A stretch of DNA of 48,277 nucleotides from an uncultured Chitinophaga sp. (GTDB lineage: Bacteria; Bacteroidota; Bacteroidia; Chitinophagales; Chitinophagaceae): contig NZ_CABHOU010000026.1 in the NCBI RefSeq assembly GCF_902168175.1, positions 1-48,277 of the forward strand, written 5' to 3'. The translations under genes were made by a program, and so were the position numbers. Shown one piece after another: positions 8,076-15,865 of the stretch (position 1 is its first letter; every line of letters starts with the position of its first letter). Below the pieces are notes generated by a model. That model worked only from the letters and a program-made list of their open reading frames with translations, was not told the DNA's origin and made no database searches.

Positions 8076-8415
8076 ATTGGCCTAAAATCTCCTGCAACTT
8101 CGCCTTGGTGGCAAAGGCATCAAGTACCGCAAGTACGTACTCCTGATCTTTTTCCGATAATCTATCGAATTGCTGTAGCTTCTGGTTAACAGCTGCCGGG
8201 CTATTTGCTGGTAGCTCTTCCACCCCATTCACCAGGTGATCGAGCGAAACACCTAATGCTTTAGCAATGCGCGCCGCTACCTCCACCGACGGCGTGATTA
8301 AATCCTTTTCATAACGGCTCACCTGAACAGGGCCGATTCCCAACTGGCTTGCCAGTTCGTTTTGCTTCATGTCCTTTTCCTTCCGCAGTGCGGCAATACG
8401 TTCTCCGAATGTCAT
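8074..8415 (-). CDS. XRE-family helix-turn-helix repressor
   Basis: The protein of 113 residues begins with a classic Cro/C1-type HTH (RIAALRKEKDMKQNELASQL, then GIGPVQVSRYEKDLITPSVE and AARIAKALGVSLDHLV) and ends in a charged helix. I chose the ATG at 8415; a TTG at 8424 would add three residues. It is transcribed away from the SymE-like gene across a 160-bp AT-rich divergent region with an inverted repeat just upstream of its start, so it may repress itself and the divergent SymE/PIN genes. A role as island regulator is inferred from position. Confidence 0.85.
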   Translation of the reverse strand: MTFGERIAALRKEKDMKQNELASQLGIGPVQVSRYEKDLITPSVEVAARIAKALGVSLDHLVNGVEELPANSPAAVNQKLQQFDRLSEKDQEYVLAVLDAFATKAKLQEILGQ

Positions 8416-8431
8416 TCGTGTCAATTTAAAT

Positions 8432-8452
8432 AATCTTATATGATATTAGATT
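8432..8452. promoter_or_regulatory. Inverted repeat, candidate XRE operator
   Basis: aatcttata-tga-tattagatt forms 9-bp half-sites with one mismatch, 17 bases upstream of the XRE start in the divergent AT-rich intergenic region. Confidence 0.4.
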
Positions 8453-8577
8453 AATATAAATAATAACAAATTTATTAATCAATGGTCTAATTTAACGAAA
8501 TTATTTACAAATATGTTTATAACTATTTGGCTATTTGTTATCATTTTCGTAAATTTATATAACAAAAATGTTAACAA

Positions 8578-8829
8578 ATGAATAGTAAAACAAGCCAACC
8601 TACGCAGCGATTCACCACCATTTACTCCCGTGATCATTCGGCCGCCGGTATAGAAATCCCTTCTATACGGGTACGCGGGCTGTGGCTGCATAACGCTGGA
8701 TTCCAAAATGGCGAGATACTGGAAATAGAAGTACGGGAAGATTGCCTTATTCTAAGAAAGACAAACAAGCGCTGGAAACAAAAGTTGATTGTTGAGCGTA
8801 CTATGGTCGATTGCACCGAGAACCGATAA
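8578..8829 (+). CDS. SymE-like (AbrB-fold) protein
   Basis: The 83-residue protein contains the SymE-type core IPSIRVRGLWLHNAGFQNG followed by EILEIEVREDCLILRK, closely following the E. coli SymE pattern (IPxIxLKGxWLxxAGF, then a strand-rich segment with a cysteine and CIVL-like end). SymE proteins have an AbrB-like fold; E. coli SymE is a DNA-condensing, RNA-degradation-linked toxin controlled by an antisense RNA. The PIN gene starts 33 bases downstream in the same direction. Because VapB antitoxins are commonly AbrB-fold proteins upstream of a PIN toxin, this gene may instead be the antitoxin of the pair. The sequence alone does not decide between toxin and antitoxin. Confidence 0.7.
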   Translation: MNSKTSQPTQRFTTIYSRDHSAAGIEIPSIRVRGLWLHNAGFQNGEILEIEVREDCLILRKTNKRWKQKLIVERTMVDCTENR

Positions 8830-8861
8830 AATTACTATCACTTCACTTTCGTATTTTTGTT

Positions 8862-9317
8862 ATGGTTAATGTTTATACCGATACATCAGTTATAGGCGGA
8901 TGCTTTGATGTAGAATTTAAGGAATGGAGCCAGGCATTATTTAAAGAGTTTGCCAGCGGCGCCAAAACGTTGATACTTTCGGAAAGCGTAATATTTGAGC
9001 TGGAGGGCGCCAGCGATAATATAAAAGGCATGCTAACTACCGTACACAGTAATAATCAGCTTATTTTACCGCTGACCGAAGAAGTTAAGATACTGGCGCG
9101 AACCTACATAAACGAAGGCGCGCTAAGCAACAAAAGCTACTACGATGCCCTGCACATTGCCTACGCTACCATTTGCCGGGCCGATGTGCTGGCCAGCTGG
9201 AATTTTAAACACATTGTAAACCTGAATAAGATTAGGCTTTACAATGCCATAAACGAGCGGCTCGGCTACCAACCGATAGAAATAAGAACACCGCGGGAAA
9301 TTTTAAACACTGAGTAA
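8862..9317 (+). CDS. PIN-domain protein, VapC-like putative RNase
   Basis: The 151-residue product has the acidic residues of a PIN nuclease: Asp in VYTDTSVIGG near the N-terminus, Glu in SESVIFELEGA, Asp in YYDALHIAYA, and the late segment DVLASWNFKHIVN that is characteristic of a Bacteroidota and cyanobacterial PIN subgroup. PIN proteins of this kind cleave RNA, often tRNA. I chose the ATG at 8862 because the frame upstream of it overlaps the SymE-like gene and carries no domain. Its stop overlaps the next start (TAATG at 9315-9319). It probably forms a toxin-antitoxin-type cassette with the SymE-like gene, the downstream small protein, or both. Confidence 0.8.
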   Translation: MVNVYTDTSVIGGCFDVEFKEWSQALFKEFASGAKTLILSESVIFELEGASDNIKGMLTTVHSNNQLILPLTEEVKILARTYINEGALSNKSYYDALHIAYATICRADVLASWNFKHIVNLNKIRLYNAINERLGYQPIEIRTPREILNTE

Positions 9318-9475
9318 TGAAAAAGGACAAAAAATACGACGCTGTAAAAGAGGCACGAAAAGTTCGTGAGAAGTTAAGCGAGGAGTATTTCAAAGATCCT
9401 GAAGGCCAGGAAAAGGCCTCGAAGGCTGCACGCGAAAAGTACGAACAGCAGCTAAAAGATAAAAAGACCAAATAG
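9317..9475 (+). CDS. Small charged protein overlapping the PIN gene
   Basis: An ATG at 9317 shares one base with the PIN stop codon and opens a 52-residue frame ending at 9475. The product is nearly all lysine, glutamate and other charged residues and should be one or two helices (KEARKVREKLSEEYF, QEKASKAAREKYEQQL). The start-stop overlap and the terminator-like hairpin that begins at its stop support it as a real gene. It may be an antitoxin or accessory partner of the PIN protein. No family recognised. Confidence 0.6.
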   Translation: MKKDKKYDAVKEARKVREKLSEEYFKDPEGQEKASKAAREKYEQQLKDKKTK

Positions 9476-9494
9476 CGCACACTGTTGCGCTTTT
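9474..9494 (+). terminator. Weak terminator after the PIN cassette
   Basis: agcgca / tgcgct with a six-base loop (9474-9491), followed by only three or four T residues. Confidence 0.45.
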
Positions 9495-9650
9495 GGCATT
9501 ACCGCCCTGCCCCACTTTCCCTAATTTAGGTTTGACCTGGTACACATTCCCCCCTTTGTGGTTTTGGGGTGCGTGCGGACGGCGGTGCCCTGCTTACGGC
9601 ACCACTCACCATATTCTACATTGTGCACAACCGCTAGAAGAAAAAGCTGG

Positions 9651-9730
9651 GCATCTGGCCGAAGATGGATGGCACCGGACCACCCGTAATTACAAAGCAT
9701 CGCTGTTGCCATCCATCTTCGGGCAGATGC
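9651..9730. repeat. Long inverted repeat, 24-bp arms with 32-base loop
   Basis: Arms 9651-9674 and 9707-9730 are reverse complements with a single mismatch (core gaagatggatggca / tgccatccatcttc). No T-tract follows, so it is not a simple terminator. Confidence 0.7.
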
Positions 9731-10173
9731 GGGCCAAGATTGTTCCGCAGCTTAATAGAGATCCTGCCGCCGCCGTTCGCGGCAGGCCCTTCCTGCTGCT
9801 GATCGGCGTTCTGTCGCCAGGTCTTGGCGGACGTATACAGCCTGTACACAAGGCTACTCACTGTCGGCTACTACGAAAACGCACGGCCATACTAACTTTC
9901 TCCCTTACGTACCGGGATTGACGGCCGACCTCCACGACGTATTGCACGTATTATCCGGCCTTCTCGTCCTACTTTAGCCAATCAAGGTAAGCCAAACCAT
10001 GTCCCCACATTATTGCTTCGTATAATATCGTTTACCAGTTGCGAATAAAAGATACGGGGCAAGTCGGAAGACGAAAAGAAAAACCTTAATTCTTAATTTT
10101 TCCCGCCACCGCCCGCCATGTGGCCGGGGTTGTTGGGGCGGGAGCGCGAAGCGCGAAGCCACAACCTACCCCG

Positions 10174-10315
10174 GCCACCGGCCGGTGGCGGACGTATATG
10201 GGGGCCCGTAGGGATTTTTGGCGTTTCGCCAAAAAGACCGGGAGGGGCCCGAACGGAGGCGCGGGGAGGTAAAATTTGCGCAGCCAAGGAGCGCAGCGAC
10301 TGGCTGGCAAATTTT
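10174..10315. other. Cluster of three hairpins in a GC-rich island
   Basis: Contains the perfect palindrome gccaccggccggtggc (10174-10189), a 9-bp stem with a three-base loop (10215-10235), and a 9-bp outer stem (10271-10279 with 10307-10315) that extends further through cagcc/ggctg around the loop gagcgcagcgac. GC content contrasts sharply with both flanks. Confidence 0.5.
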
Positions 10316-10674
10316 GCCGACACGCGCCGCAGTGAGACCTTTTAACCGGCTTGCGGGACAGGGAACTTCGTACGGACAGAGAAGACTACCGACTTGCTGG
10401 CTACATAGGATGACTGTACGGACGAGAGGTTCGGCATTTACCTGCACGAAGAATCTGTACCGAAAAGAACAGTTTCTTCTAATAGCCAGAGCACAGCCCT
10501 GCTTAATCGAAGAAGTCGGTACCTAATAATAATCGATACAAAATGCCAGATGCCAGATACGGACGCCGAATATTACAACGGAGGCATTTAGATTGATTAC
10601 CAGTTAATTAATAGCAAAAATTTGAATTAACGAATAAAAAATCGCTAAAAATTTTAACGATTCAAAAATTGTCA

Positions 10675-10682
10675 TAACTTTG
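10675..10682 (+). promoter_or_regulatory. Bacteroidota -7 promoter box of the STAND-TPR gene
   Basis: taactttg matches the TAnnTTTG consensus exactly and lies 24 bases before the start codon at 10707. I could not assign a clear -33 element. Confidence 0.6.
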
Positions 10683-10706
10683 GCGAGAAAATAATCGTTA
10701 TCGATA

Positions 10707-13460
10707 ATGTACGACAATTTATTAAAAAACAACTCGGGATTGAAGAGCAAAGAAGGGCTAATAGATGGGTTCGTCGTACGCACTGATGTATTAAATGTTC
10801 TAAAAAACGAGATTGATAAATCTAACCTGCATTGCGCGCCGGCCAATTTCCTAATAATTGGCCCCCGCGGCGCCGGTAAGACAACTCTCTTACATCGACT
10901 AAAATATGCCATTGAGGACGATCTAGGATTAGACAATGTGTTGACCGTGATGCTTACGGAAGAGCAATATAATATCACAGACATAACTACCTTATGGTTA
11001 AGAGTTATTGAATACGGCCAAGACTGGTATGGATGGAACGACATCTCTAACAGGCTACAGCATTATCTAGAATCTCCCAAAGTAAACAACCGCGACCTTT
11101 ACGAACTTCTTCTAAGCCAATTGGGTAAACAGCGACTTTTTATTTTCATTGAAAATATTAATATATTCTTTAAAAAACTCGGCACGACTCAACAAGAGGA
11201 ACTTAAAGCAATTATTGCACCTTCATGTCAAATAAACTTTATTGCTTCATCGACCGTTTCCACGGATTCGCATGTAGATTTTAGTGATATCGTTTTCGAT
11301 TACTTCAAGCTCATAGAGTTAAAAGGCCTTACTAGGAAAGAATGCGAAAAGCTGTTATTGAACATTGCTGAAGACTTTGGCCAACGTCCACAACTTGAAG
11401 ACATAATAAGAAATCACCCTGGCAGAATAGAATCACTTCGTCGACTTACTGGCGGAACACCAAGAACGATCACCTATCTCTTTCAAATTTTGCTCGACAA
11501 CAAAGGGGGCCGAGCCCTTACCGATTTGTACCAAGCGATCGACACCTTAACCATTTTATACAAATCTGAAATTGATCAACTATCAATTCAACAACAACAA
11601 GTAATTGATGTAATGGCAAAAAACTGGGATGCTATCGCGGTTAAAGACATTGTGAAGTCTACACGACTAGAAAGCAAAAACGTTTCGTCGATCCTTGCCA
11701 CGTTGGAAAAAAATTCCTTAATCGAAAAAATCCCGACTAAGACAAAAAACAATCTCTACCGAATAAAAGAACGATTCCTAAATATCTGGTACTTAATGCG
11801 CTTTGGCCGTAAAGCAGAGAAGGAAAATGTCAAGTGGCTAGTGCGATTTTATGATATGTGGTGCGATGAACTGGAACTATCAAAAAGAATTTCGGCTTAC
11901 CTGGACGATATCAAGGGAGGAGGATATAACCTGACAGCAGCCATAGACATGGGAAACACCTATATTTCTTGCCAAAAAGCCCCTGCAGAGCTTCGATATA
12001 GGGTATATAAGGAGACTTTAAACCTCCTTCCAGGGCGGCTCGAAAAAACAATTAAGATCTCGGATGAAGTTCTTTATAAGCGTATTAATTCACTTGTTGA
12101 ACAAAATAAACATGAAGAGGCTTTAGAGGTACTAGAAGAAGTTAAAGAACATGATGAAAAATACTTCGCATTTCTTTTATATATACATTTTGTAAAAAAG
12201 AATTTTGTAAAAGCTGCTGAAGCTGGCCAAAAGCTTCTTCAAATAGAACCTAAAAACGGCAAAGCGGCCATTACTCTCGGCCTCATTTATGATGAAATAA
12301 AAGACATTGAACAAGCAGAAAAATATTACGAACTGGCTCTTCGCCTAAACCACAAGTACGCAGCCACTAAAATGGCCAATATTGCCTACTACTACAAAGA
12401 CGATACCCGATCAGCAATTGATCTTCACAAGAAAGCGATAAAAAGAAAGATAAAGGAATCTTATATAGAATTAGCGGGAATTTATGCTTTCAAAGGCGAC
12501 TTGTCAGAAGCAGAAAAAATTCATCTTCAGGCAGTTCACGACAATATTGAAGGCGCTCACAGGCGCTTAGGTCTCCACTACGAGAAAACCGGAAAGTATG
12601 AACTGGCCGAATCGTCGTTTGAACAAGCAATTCAAAAACGAGATTGGATTGCTGAGGTATTTCTAGCAACGCTAGAATTAAAAAAGACAACGCCTTCCCT
12701 TGATCGCGTTCAAAATTTACTAGAAAGTGCTATTAATCATGAAATCACTCAGGCTTATGCCAAATTGGGTAAATTTTTCTTATATGAACGAAACGACAAA
12801 GAAAGAGCTAAGGATATATTAAAAACCGGGGTAGAAAAAGGCGATGCCGATTCAGCCCATCAACTTGGACACTTTTATGACGCCGAACGTTTATTCGAAC
12901 TTTCCGACGAGATGTTCGTAACGGCAATTAAACTAGGGCATGAATCGTCTGTTTTTTGTCTCGCGAATAGCATTTACAATAGCGCGAGGAATTCGAGTAA
13001 AGCATTTGCTTTAGAACAACTTGAAAAAAACTCAAGTATCGTAAATAAATATGCACCTTACGGACCATTACTACACGCCAACATCCTACTGTGGAACGGT
13101 AAAGAACAGGATGCCATCAAAGAATTCAGGTCGACTTACAGCCAAATCTCGATCCTTATTAATTCATCAGAAACCGACCGACGGGAACAGGCCTTGGAAC
13201 AAGCCGCCAATAGCCTATCAAAGTTCATGCTTCAACTATTAGCCTTAGAGCGCTATGATTTATGCATTGATCTTTTTGAAGACCAAATTGACGGAGTAGA
13301 CATGAGATCCGTATTAAAACCGCTCTACTTTGTGTTAATGGAAGCCAGGAAACAAGATTTTCCGGTCGAATATCTTAAGGCAGGTGCCGAGTTCACCGAA
13401 ACCATAAAAGAAGTTAAAGAAAAAATATCTGAACTTAAAAAAAACCTAAATTATATATGA
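10707..13460 (+). CDS. STAND-type P-loop ATPase with C-terminal TPR repeats, probable defence protein
   Basis: The 917-residue protein has an N-terminal NTPase with Walker A at residues 52-60 (GPRGAGKTT), a Walker B-like strand near 144-150 (LFIFIEN), a sensor-like strand (INFIASST) and the GGTPRTI motif found in Orc/Cdc6- and archaeal-type STAND ATPases. A winged helix follows (VIDVMAKNWDAIAVKDIVKS ... LEKNSLIEKI). From about residue 460 to 850 there are repeated TPR/SEL1-like helical pairs (for example AAITLGLIYDEIKDIEQAEK). This layout, ATPase then sensor repeats, is that of NLR-like bacterial immune proteins, where repeats detect a phage product. No separate effector domain is evident, so the effector may be an unrecognised part or a neighbour. 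The gene is AT-rich and has its own promoter. Function is inference from architecture and location beside CBASS genes. Confidence 0.78.
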   Translation: MYDNLLKNNSGLKSKEGLIDGFVVRTDVLNVLKNEIDKSNLHCAPANFLIIGPRGAGKTTLLHRLKYAIEDDLGLDNVLTVMLTEEQYNITDITTLWLRVIEYGQDWYGWNDISNRLQHYLESPKVNNRDLYELLLSQLGKQRLFIFIENINIFFKKLGTTQQEELKAIIAPSCQINFIASSTVSTDSHVDFSDIVFDYFKLIELKGLTRKECEKLLLNIAEDFGQRPQLEDIIRNHPGRIESLRRLTGGTPRTITYLFQILLDNKGGRALTDLYQAIDTLTILYKSEIDQLSIQQQQVIDVMAKNWDAIAVKDIVKSTRLESKNVSSILATLEKNSLIEKIPTKTKNNLYRIKERFLNIWYLMRFGRKAEKENVKWLVRFYDMWCDELELSKRISAYLDDIKGGGYNLTAAIDMGNTYISCQKAPAELRYRVYKETLNLLPGRLEKTIKISDEVLYKRINSLVEQNKHEEALEVLEEVKEHDEKYFAFLLYIHFVKKNFVKAAEAGQKLLQIEPKNGKAAITLGLIYDEIKDIEQAEKYYELALRLNHKYAATKMANIAYYYKDDTRSAIDLHKKAIKRKIKESYIELAGIYAFKGDLSEAEKIHLQAVHDNIEGAHRRLGLHYEKTGKYELAESSFEQAIQKRDWIAEVFLATLELKKTTPSLDRVQNLLESAINHEITQAYAKLGKFFLYERNDKERAKDILKTGVEKGDADSAHQLGHFYDAERLFELSDEMFVTAIKLGHESSVFCLANSIYNSARNSSKAFALEQLEKNSSIVNKYAPYGPLLHANILLWNGKEQDAIKEFRSTYSQISILINSSETDRREQALEQAANSLSKFMLQLLALERYDLCIDLFEDQIDGVDMRSVLKPLYFVLMEARKQDFPVEYLKAGAEFTETIKEVKEKISELKKNLNYI

Positions 13461-13475
13461 GTTAGATTTCATAAA

Positions 13476-13501
13476 AATGGAGGCCTGACATAGCCTCCAT
13501 T
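13476..13501. terminator. Hairpin after the STAND-TPR gene
   Basis: aatggaggc / gcctccatt with an eight-base loop, starting 16 bases after the stop. The T-run is better on the minus strand (tttttat); on the + strand T residues come only 10 bases later. Confidence 0.5.
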
Positions 13502-13771
13502 CAACCAAAATTTTTTCTGCTTGGGGAAGCGAATAAAAAATGGGATAACTCACCCATTCTAAATAGCGGTTGTTTCTTGGTCAAACTTAGTAGTAAAACT
13601 TTGAACCACCAAATTATGTCCGGAAATTTCAGCGCCGAAGGATAAATGGCTGTGCAACCAAAAGGAATCAACCAAACAGTAATTCTTACAAATTTCAAGC
13701 GTTAACGAATTACCGTATCACTCTATAAACAGTGATGGGATTGGCTTCTTTTCCCAAAAAACATTATTAAC
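13502..13771. other. Intergenic region upstream of the CBASS pair
   Basis: No supported gene. With the hairpin it separates the STAND gene from the CD-NTase by 311 bases, so the CBASS pair probably has its own promoter here. An aaactttg at 13596-13603 is one base off TAnnTTTG and is a possible -7 box with a long leader. Confidence 0.45.
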
Positions 13772-14791
13772 ATGGCTGTAAATTATTCAAAACGGCTACA
13801 GAACGTACAGAATCGAAAATTCGACAGGGGACTTAATGAATCACTGACATCTCAATCATTTGCGAAAAGAGATCTGCCAGAAAACATGAAATACTTGTTA
13901 GAAGCAATGAGACCAATCGGCAAGAAATATAACGATCGAACAATCGCTGCTGCCGAAGCGGTACAGAACCATTTAGAGAATGGATACAATCTACATTTCT
14001 TGCGAACCTATAGACGGCAAGGATCTGTAGAAACAAATACAAATATCGAAGCGCATAGCGACATCGATTTGCTGACAATTATTGGTCGATACCACTTCCT
14101 CGCGCCAGGCATACCAAACAACGATCCGTATACCTACTCAGAACCGCAAGACGACATTAAGTTATTGCGGACGCAATCCAATCTAATTCTTAGCAGGCAG
14201 TACGATGAAATTGACAACAGTGGGGAAAAGTGCCTTTCAATTTTCAACAAACATTACCAAAGAAAGGTAGATGTTGTGTTTGCCTTCTGGTATAGCACAC
14301 CAGAGTACATATCGCTGTTAGACGAAAGACGTAGAGGAATATTGATAGGATCAAGGCACGCAAAAGCAGACTACCCCTTCGCGCACATCGACGCTGTAAA
14401 CAACAAAGGTAACCACACCTTCGACGGATCAAAAATGGCTATAAGGCTTCTCAAAACACTGAAGGCTGATGCAGACACCGATTGGGATCTGCTAAAAAGT
14501 TTTCAATTAACAACAATCGTCCATTCGATGAATAACAACTCTCTTCTCTTTCTGCATTCAAATCAAATTCAGATTGCATCGGCAATCTCTGAACACCTCA
14601 GCAGAATTATTGATGATAGGGATTTTCGTCGTGGGATTTGGAGCCCGAACAGCAGTGAGCTTCCATTACTTGACGAAAAAATAGTTCCTCAACTCGTTAT
14701 GCTAAAACGGGATTTAGATGAACTTATCATCGACACTAGTAACGAATTAAGAAACAGCTTCTTTATTAAACAAGCCATGCAATCTTACTAA
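13772..14791 (+). CDS. CD-NTase (cGAS/DncV-like nucleotidyltransferase) of a CBASS system
   Basis: The 339-residue enzyme should make a cyclic dinucleotide signal when phage infection is sensed. It has the nucleotidyltransferase signature GS at residues 84-85, then DID at 97-99 (SDIDLL) and a third acidic residue at Asp167 (KVDVVFAF), the three metal-binding positions of cGAS-like enzymes. The following gene encodes TIR-STING, which in characterised bacteria is paired with CdnE-type enzymes making cyclic di-GMP; the product here is inferred from that pairing. The length is a little below 400, normal for the family. The two genes lie 48 bases apart in the same direction. No Cap2/Cap3 ubiquitin-like accessory genes or HORMA/TRIP13 genes are present, so this is a minimal two-gene CBASS. 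Confidence 0.88.
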   Translation: MAVNYSKRLQNVQNRKFDRGLNESLTSQSFAKRDLPENMKYLLEAMRPIGKKYNDRTIAAAEAVQNHLENGYNLHFLRTYRRQGSVETNTNIEAHSDIDLLTIIGRYHFLAPGIPNNDPYTYSEPQDDIKLLRTQSNLILSRQYDEIDNSGEKCLSIFNKHYQRKVDVVFAFWYSTPEYISLLDERRRGILIGSRHAKADYPFAHIDAVNNKGNHTFDGSKMAIRLLKTLKADADTDWDLLKSFQLTTIVHSMNNNSLLFLHSNQIQIASAISEHLSRIIDDRDFRRGIWSPNSSELPLLDEKIVPQLVMLKRDLDELIIDTSNELRNSFFIKQAMQSY

Positions 14792-14797
14792 TTCATC

Positions 14798-14826
14798 ATG
14801 CCGTGGTTACTAGGTAACCACGGCAT
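14798..14826 (+). other. Stable hairpin between CD-NTase and TIR-STING genes
   Basis: A perfect 13-bp stem (atgccgtggttac / gtaaccacggcat) with a three-base loop fills most of the 48-base gap. No T-run follows on either strand, so it is more likely an RNA processing or stability element than a full terminator. Confidence 0.65.
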
Positions 14827-14839
14827 TAAAAACTAATAT

Positions 14840-15796
14840 ATGAAACCAAAAATATTTATTGGATCATCAAAAGAGGGCCTACCTGTAGCCGAGAAAATTT
14901 TTTCGGGTCTAAGTCATGTCGGCGACTGTCAAATGTGGAATACCGTATTTGATTTTGGGAGCAGCACTTATGATGATCTTGTTTCTCAAATACCATTATT
15001 TGATTTTGCTATATTGCTTGCCACAGCAGACGACTTCACAATATCAAGAAAAACTGAATTTCATACCGTTCGAGATAATGTGCTTTTTGAATTCGGTTTA
15101 TTTGCTGGCGGCCTTGGAAAAAGTAAAGTTTTTTATATTGTTGAAGAAGGGACCAAGATACCATCCGATTTGTCAGGAATTACATTACCCTTTATCCCTA
15201 AAATTAAAGACAAAGGCTTTGAAGATGGCTTGAATGATATTTTGCAGAAAATTGCTTTGCATATCACAAACCAAGAAAACACCTACCAACTCGGACTACT
15301 TCCTTCAACTGCCATAGCATATGGCTATTTCAATAATTTTATTGAAAAGACTACCCAGAGCCTATTAGAAAGCAAATCTAAAGGAAAAGCGATAACGGTT
15401 GGCGAACAGCAAATCTTCATCACCGACTTAAAGTTTACCATTCTCGTTCCGAACGACTTGAGCGAAGATATGTTCAAAAAAGTCGCTGCCAAAAGGCTGA
15501 TACACGGCTGGGAGAAAACAAAGGTCGTAGCGGAGGGTGTAAGAGATTACGATTTTTCTGTTGACACCAGCAAGGTTAATAATGGACATTTGCTTCTAAT
15601 TGACATTCCTCTAACACTCAATGCGCTCAATCTAGCGATTGAGCTATATGCCGGCAAAAGGCATCTCGGAAAAAATGCTAAAGAATCATTATTGGAATAC
15701 AGAGAAATTAGGAATTTCACCAGGACCCTTGAATACCTAATCAATAGAAGCTCATTTACAAAAAATGTTGTTACTGTGGAAATTGTAGAAATTTAA
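14840..15796 (+). CDS. TIR-STING effector (Cap12-type) of CBASS
   Basis: The 318-residue protein joins two domains. Residues 1 to about 140 are a TIR-like domain (KIFIGSSKEGLPVAEKI; FDFAILLATADD; RDNVLFEFGLFAGGLGKSKVF), with the likely NADase glutamate at Glu84 in VLFEFG. Residues from about 150 to 318 are a bacterial STING domain, recognised by the helix LGLLPSTAIAYGYFNNFI and a following ligand-binding part; Arg235 in the segment EGVRDYDFS is a candidate lid residue. In studied homologues (Sphingobacterium faecium TIR-STING) cyclic di-GMP binding makes the protein form filaments and degrade NAD+, killing the infected cell. Signal enzyme and effector form one operon, followed by a very strong terminator. 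Activity here is inferred from homology. Confidence 0.9.
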   Translation: MKPKIFIGSSKEGLPVAEKIFSGLSHVGDCQMWNTVFDFGSSTYDDLVSQIPLFDFAILLATADDFTISRKTEFHTVRDNVLFEFGLFAGGLGKSKVFYIVEEGTKIPSDLSGITLPFIPKIKDKGFEDGLNDILQKIALHITNQENTYQLGLLPSTAIAYGYFNNFIEKTTQSLLESKSKGKAITVGEQQIFITDLKFTILVPNDLSEDMFKKVAAKRLIHGWEKTKVVAEGVRDYDFSVDTSKVNNGHLLLIDIPLTLNALNLAIELYAGKRHLGKNAKESLLEYREIRNFTRTLEYLINRSSFTKNVVTVEIVEI

Positions 15797-15810
15797 TTTG
15801 ATAGTTGACC

Positions 15811-15848
15811 AACGGGCATTTCAGAATTCTGAAATGCCCGTTTTTTTT
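15811..15848 (+). terminator. Strong rho-independent terminator of the CBASS operon
   Basis: A perfect 32-base palindrome (aacgggcatttcagaa and its complement, 15811-15842) runs into eight T residues. Confidence 0.92.
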
Positions 15849-15865
15849 CTGCATGCCGATCATAC

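Larger units (their letters stand above)
9495..10674. other. Gene-free, structured block of about 1.2 kb
   Basis: I find no convincing gene. The first 850 bases are unusually rich in inverted repeats: a 24-bp pair at 9651-9730, cctgccgc/gcggcagg at 9763-9786, the 16-bp palindrome at 10174-10189, tttttggcg/cgccaaaaa at 10215-10235 and aaaatttgc/gcaaatttt at 10271-10315. Bases 10095-10330 are much more GC-rich than the surrounding AT-rich island; the last 300 bases are AT-rich and lead into the STAND promoter. Overlapping frames in all phases here are by-products of the GC content. It could be a transfer origin, a structured RNA or decayed DNA from another element. Confidence 0.55.

Noticed and set aside
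10086..10526. Several overlapping frames of 74-102 codons on both strands
   Set aside because: They lie in the GC-rich hairpin block, are open in many phases at once, and their translations are low-complexity Arg/Pro/Ala without any domain or ribosome binding site.
13501..13698. 65-codon frame on the minus strand upstream of the CD-NTase
   Set aside because: No recognisable domain or start signal, and it would run against the transcription of the defence genes; better explained as chance.
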